Shown: in pieces, positions 22,927 to 23,576 of the stretch | Position numbering within the stretch: position 1 is the stretch's first letter | Layout: each line of letters starts with the position of its first letter | Source of the DNA: Xanthobacteraceae bacterium | GTDB lineage: Bacteria; Pseudomonadota; Alphaproteobacteria; Rhizobiales; Xanthobacteraceae | NCBI GenBank assembly: GCA_030039105.1 | Contig: JASHQO010000316.1 | Coordinates: forward strand, 1 to 23,576 | Reading direction: 5' to 3' | Length of the DNA stretch: 23,576 bases | The notes under the pieces: model-generated | What the model was told of the DNA's origin: nothing | Database searches by the model: none | What the model saw: only the letters and a program-made list of their open reading frames with translations | Made by a program: the position numbers and the translations under genes

Positions 22927-23535
22927 CTACATGACGTACAGGCGGTCCGGTAGCGCGTTGGCCGAGCCGTCCGGCGGGGCATGCGCGGCGAGCACGGCGC
23001 CGCAGCGTTCGATCGCGGCGATGAAGCCTTCGCCGATGCGGCCGCCGCGCATATGAGCGGTCAAGGCGTCGATGGCGGCCTGCCACTCCGCGGCGGGCAC
23101 CTTTTGGGCGATGCCTTCGTCAGCAATGATGCGCGCGTAGTGCTCGGCAAGCGACACGAAGATCAGCACGCCGCAGCGGTTCTTCGTGTGGGCGATGCGC
23201 CGCACCACGAATTGCTCGAGCGCGGCGCGATGCGCCTGCGCCCGCTGCGCCGGGCGCGGCACCAGCAGCAAGCGCAGCGGCATCCAGGCGAAGAGGCAGC
23301 CCGCGACGATGAACACCGCAATCTGCGCGAGATAAATCCACTGCACGCTCCACTGCGTGAACACCATGAGCGGCCAGGGAACGAGCAGCGCCAGCGCGCT
23401 CGCCCAGAGGATCGGGATATAGGAGTAATCCGAGGACGCGTGGGCGAGCACGCAGACAATCTGCCCGCTGGTGCGCTGTTCGGTCCGCTGGATGGCGGCC
23501 GATACGGCCTCGTGATCTTCGCGGGTCAGCTCCAT
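22927..23535 (-). CDS. TPM-domain membrane protein
   Basis: A 202-residue protein of the TPM (YgcG/Psb32-like) family. The N-terminal part (LTREDHEAVSAAIQRTEQRTSGQIVCVLA) is the first part of the TPM fold. Two hydrophobic helices interrupt it (about residues 43-60 and 68-90). The fold then resumes with RCGVLIFVSLAEHYARIIADEGI and EGFIAAIERCGAVLAAHAPP. Genes of this kind often lie in an operon with lemA and a larger TPM protein; their function is not settled. ATG 23535 is chosen because GGGGAG lies six bases upstream; it overlaps the stop of the preceding TPM gene as TGATG. GTG and TTG codons just upstream are possible. Confidence 0.88.
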   Translation of the reverse strand: MELTREDHEAVSAAIQRTEQRTSGQIVCVLAHASSDYSYIPILWASALALLVPWPLMVFTQWSVQWIYLAQIAVFIVAGCLFAWMPLRLLLVPRPAQRAQAHRAALEQFVVRRIAHTKNRCGVLIFVSLAEHYARIIADEGIAQKVPAAEWQAAIDALTAHMRGGRIGEGFIAAIERCGAVLAAHAPPDGSANALPDRLYVM

Positions 23536-23576
23536 CACCAACTCCCCGATGCGCCGCCGCCGCCCGACGAACCGCC
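23535..23576 (-). CDS. C-terminal end of a TPM/YgcG-type protein (partial)
   Basis: The frame entering from the right edge encodes 13 residues, Gly-Gly-Ser-Ser-Gly-Gly-Gly-Gly-Ala-Ser-Gly-Ser-Trp, and stops at 23537-23535. A glycine-rich tail ending in GASGSW is the hallmark C-terminus of YgcG-type TPM proteins, which are membrane anchored with a TPM domain before the tail. The stop overlaps the start of the next TPM gene by one base, so the two are translated as a coupled pair. Confidence 0.75.
   Translation of the reverse strand, partial: GGSSGGGGASGSW

Noticed and set aside
1..23576. CRISPR arrays, tRNA or rRNA genes, insertion sequences, prophage or conjugation genes
   Set aside because: No regular spaced repeats, cloverleaf-like segments, transposase or integrase motifs were seen while reading both strands.

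Overview
The window looks like chromosomal DNA of an alphaproteobacterium of the order Hyphomicrobiales (Rhizobiales), close to the Bradyrhizobium/Rhodopseudomonas/Xanthobacteraceae group. The reasons are high GC with strong GC3 bias, a LexA-type direct repeat GAAC-N7-GAAC, an HDAC-like/xseB/dxs/tlyA neighbourhood, and two palindromic intergenic repeats of a kind I recall from rhizobial genomes. The assignment is from gene content and memory, not from a search.

Layout. Positions 2-2890 (+) hold the tail of an unidentified gene, a 591-residue acyl-CoA dehydrogenase and a histone-deacetylase-like hydrolase. The HDAC-like gene is followed by xseB (exonuclease VII small subunit). Next is a DNA-repair island: a small acidic unknown gene whose promoter carries a LexA box (3220-3536, +), converging with ligD and ku (3541-7023, -), a two-gene bacterial NHEJ system. 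Then dxs, tlyA and a TrmA/RlmD-family RNA methyltransferase run on the + strand (7263-11229). An MFS transporter and an amidohydrolase_2 enzyme (11346-13681, +) form a probable two-gene unit.

Positions 13700-20881 (-) are one eight-gene transport operon, read livH-livM-livK-livG-livF-permease-permease-substrate-binding protein. The first five genes form a complete branched-chain-amino-acid-type (HAAT) ABC transporter. The last three are a NitT/TauT/SsuC-type transporter with no ATPase gene of its own, joined to livF by an ATGA stop/start overlap. The rest contains an SPW-repeat membrane protein (-), a composite palindromic repeat, a dienelactone-hydrolase-family enzyme (+), a possibly frameshifted small ORF (-), and a pair of TPM-domain genes (-) of which the first is cut by the window edge.

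How it fits together: the transporters, MFS protein, amidohydrolase and dienelactone hydrolase suggest uptake and breakdown of small organic acids, possibly aromatic, but no substrate can be read from the sequence. The most interesting part is the repair island: a LexA-boxed gene of unknown function lies tail to tail with ligD-ku, and ku has a candidate general-stress (EcfG-type) promoter. The module sits between xseB and dxs, genes that are close neighbours in many proteobacteria. I saw no tRNA, rRNA, CRISPR array, insertion sequence or prophage.
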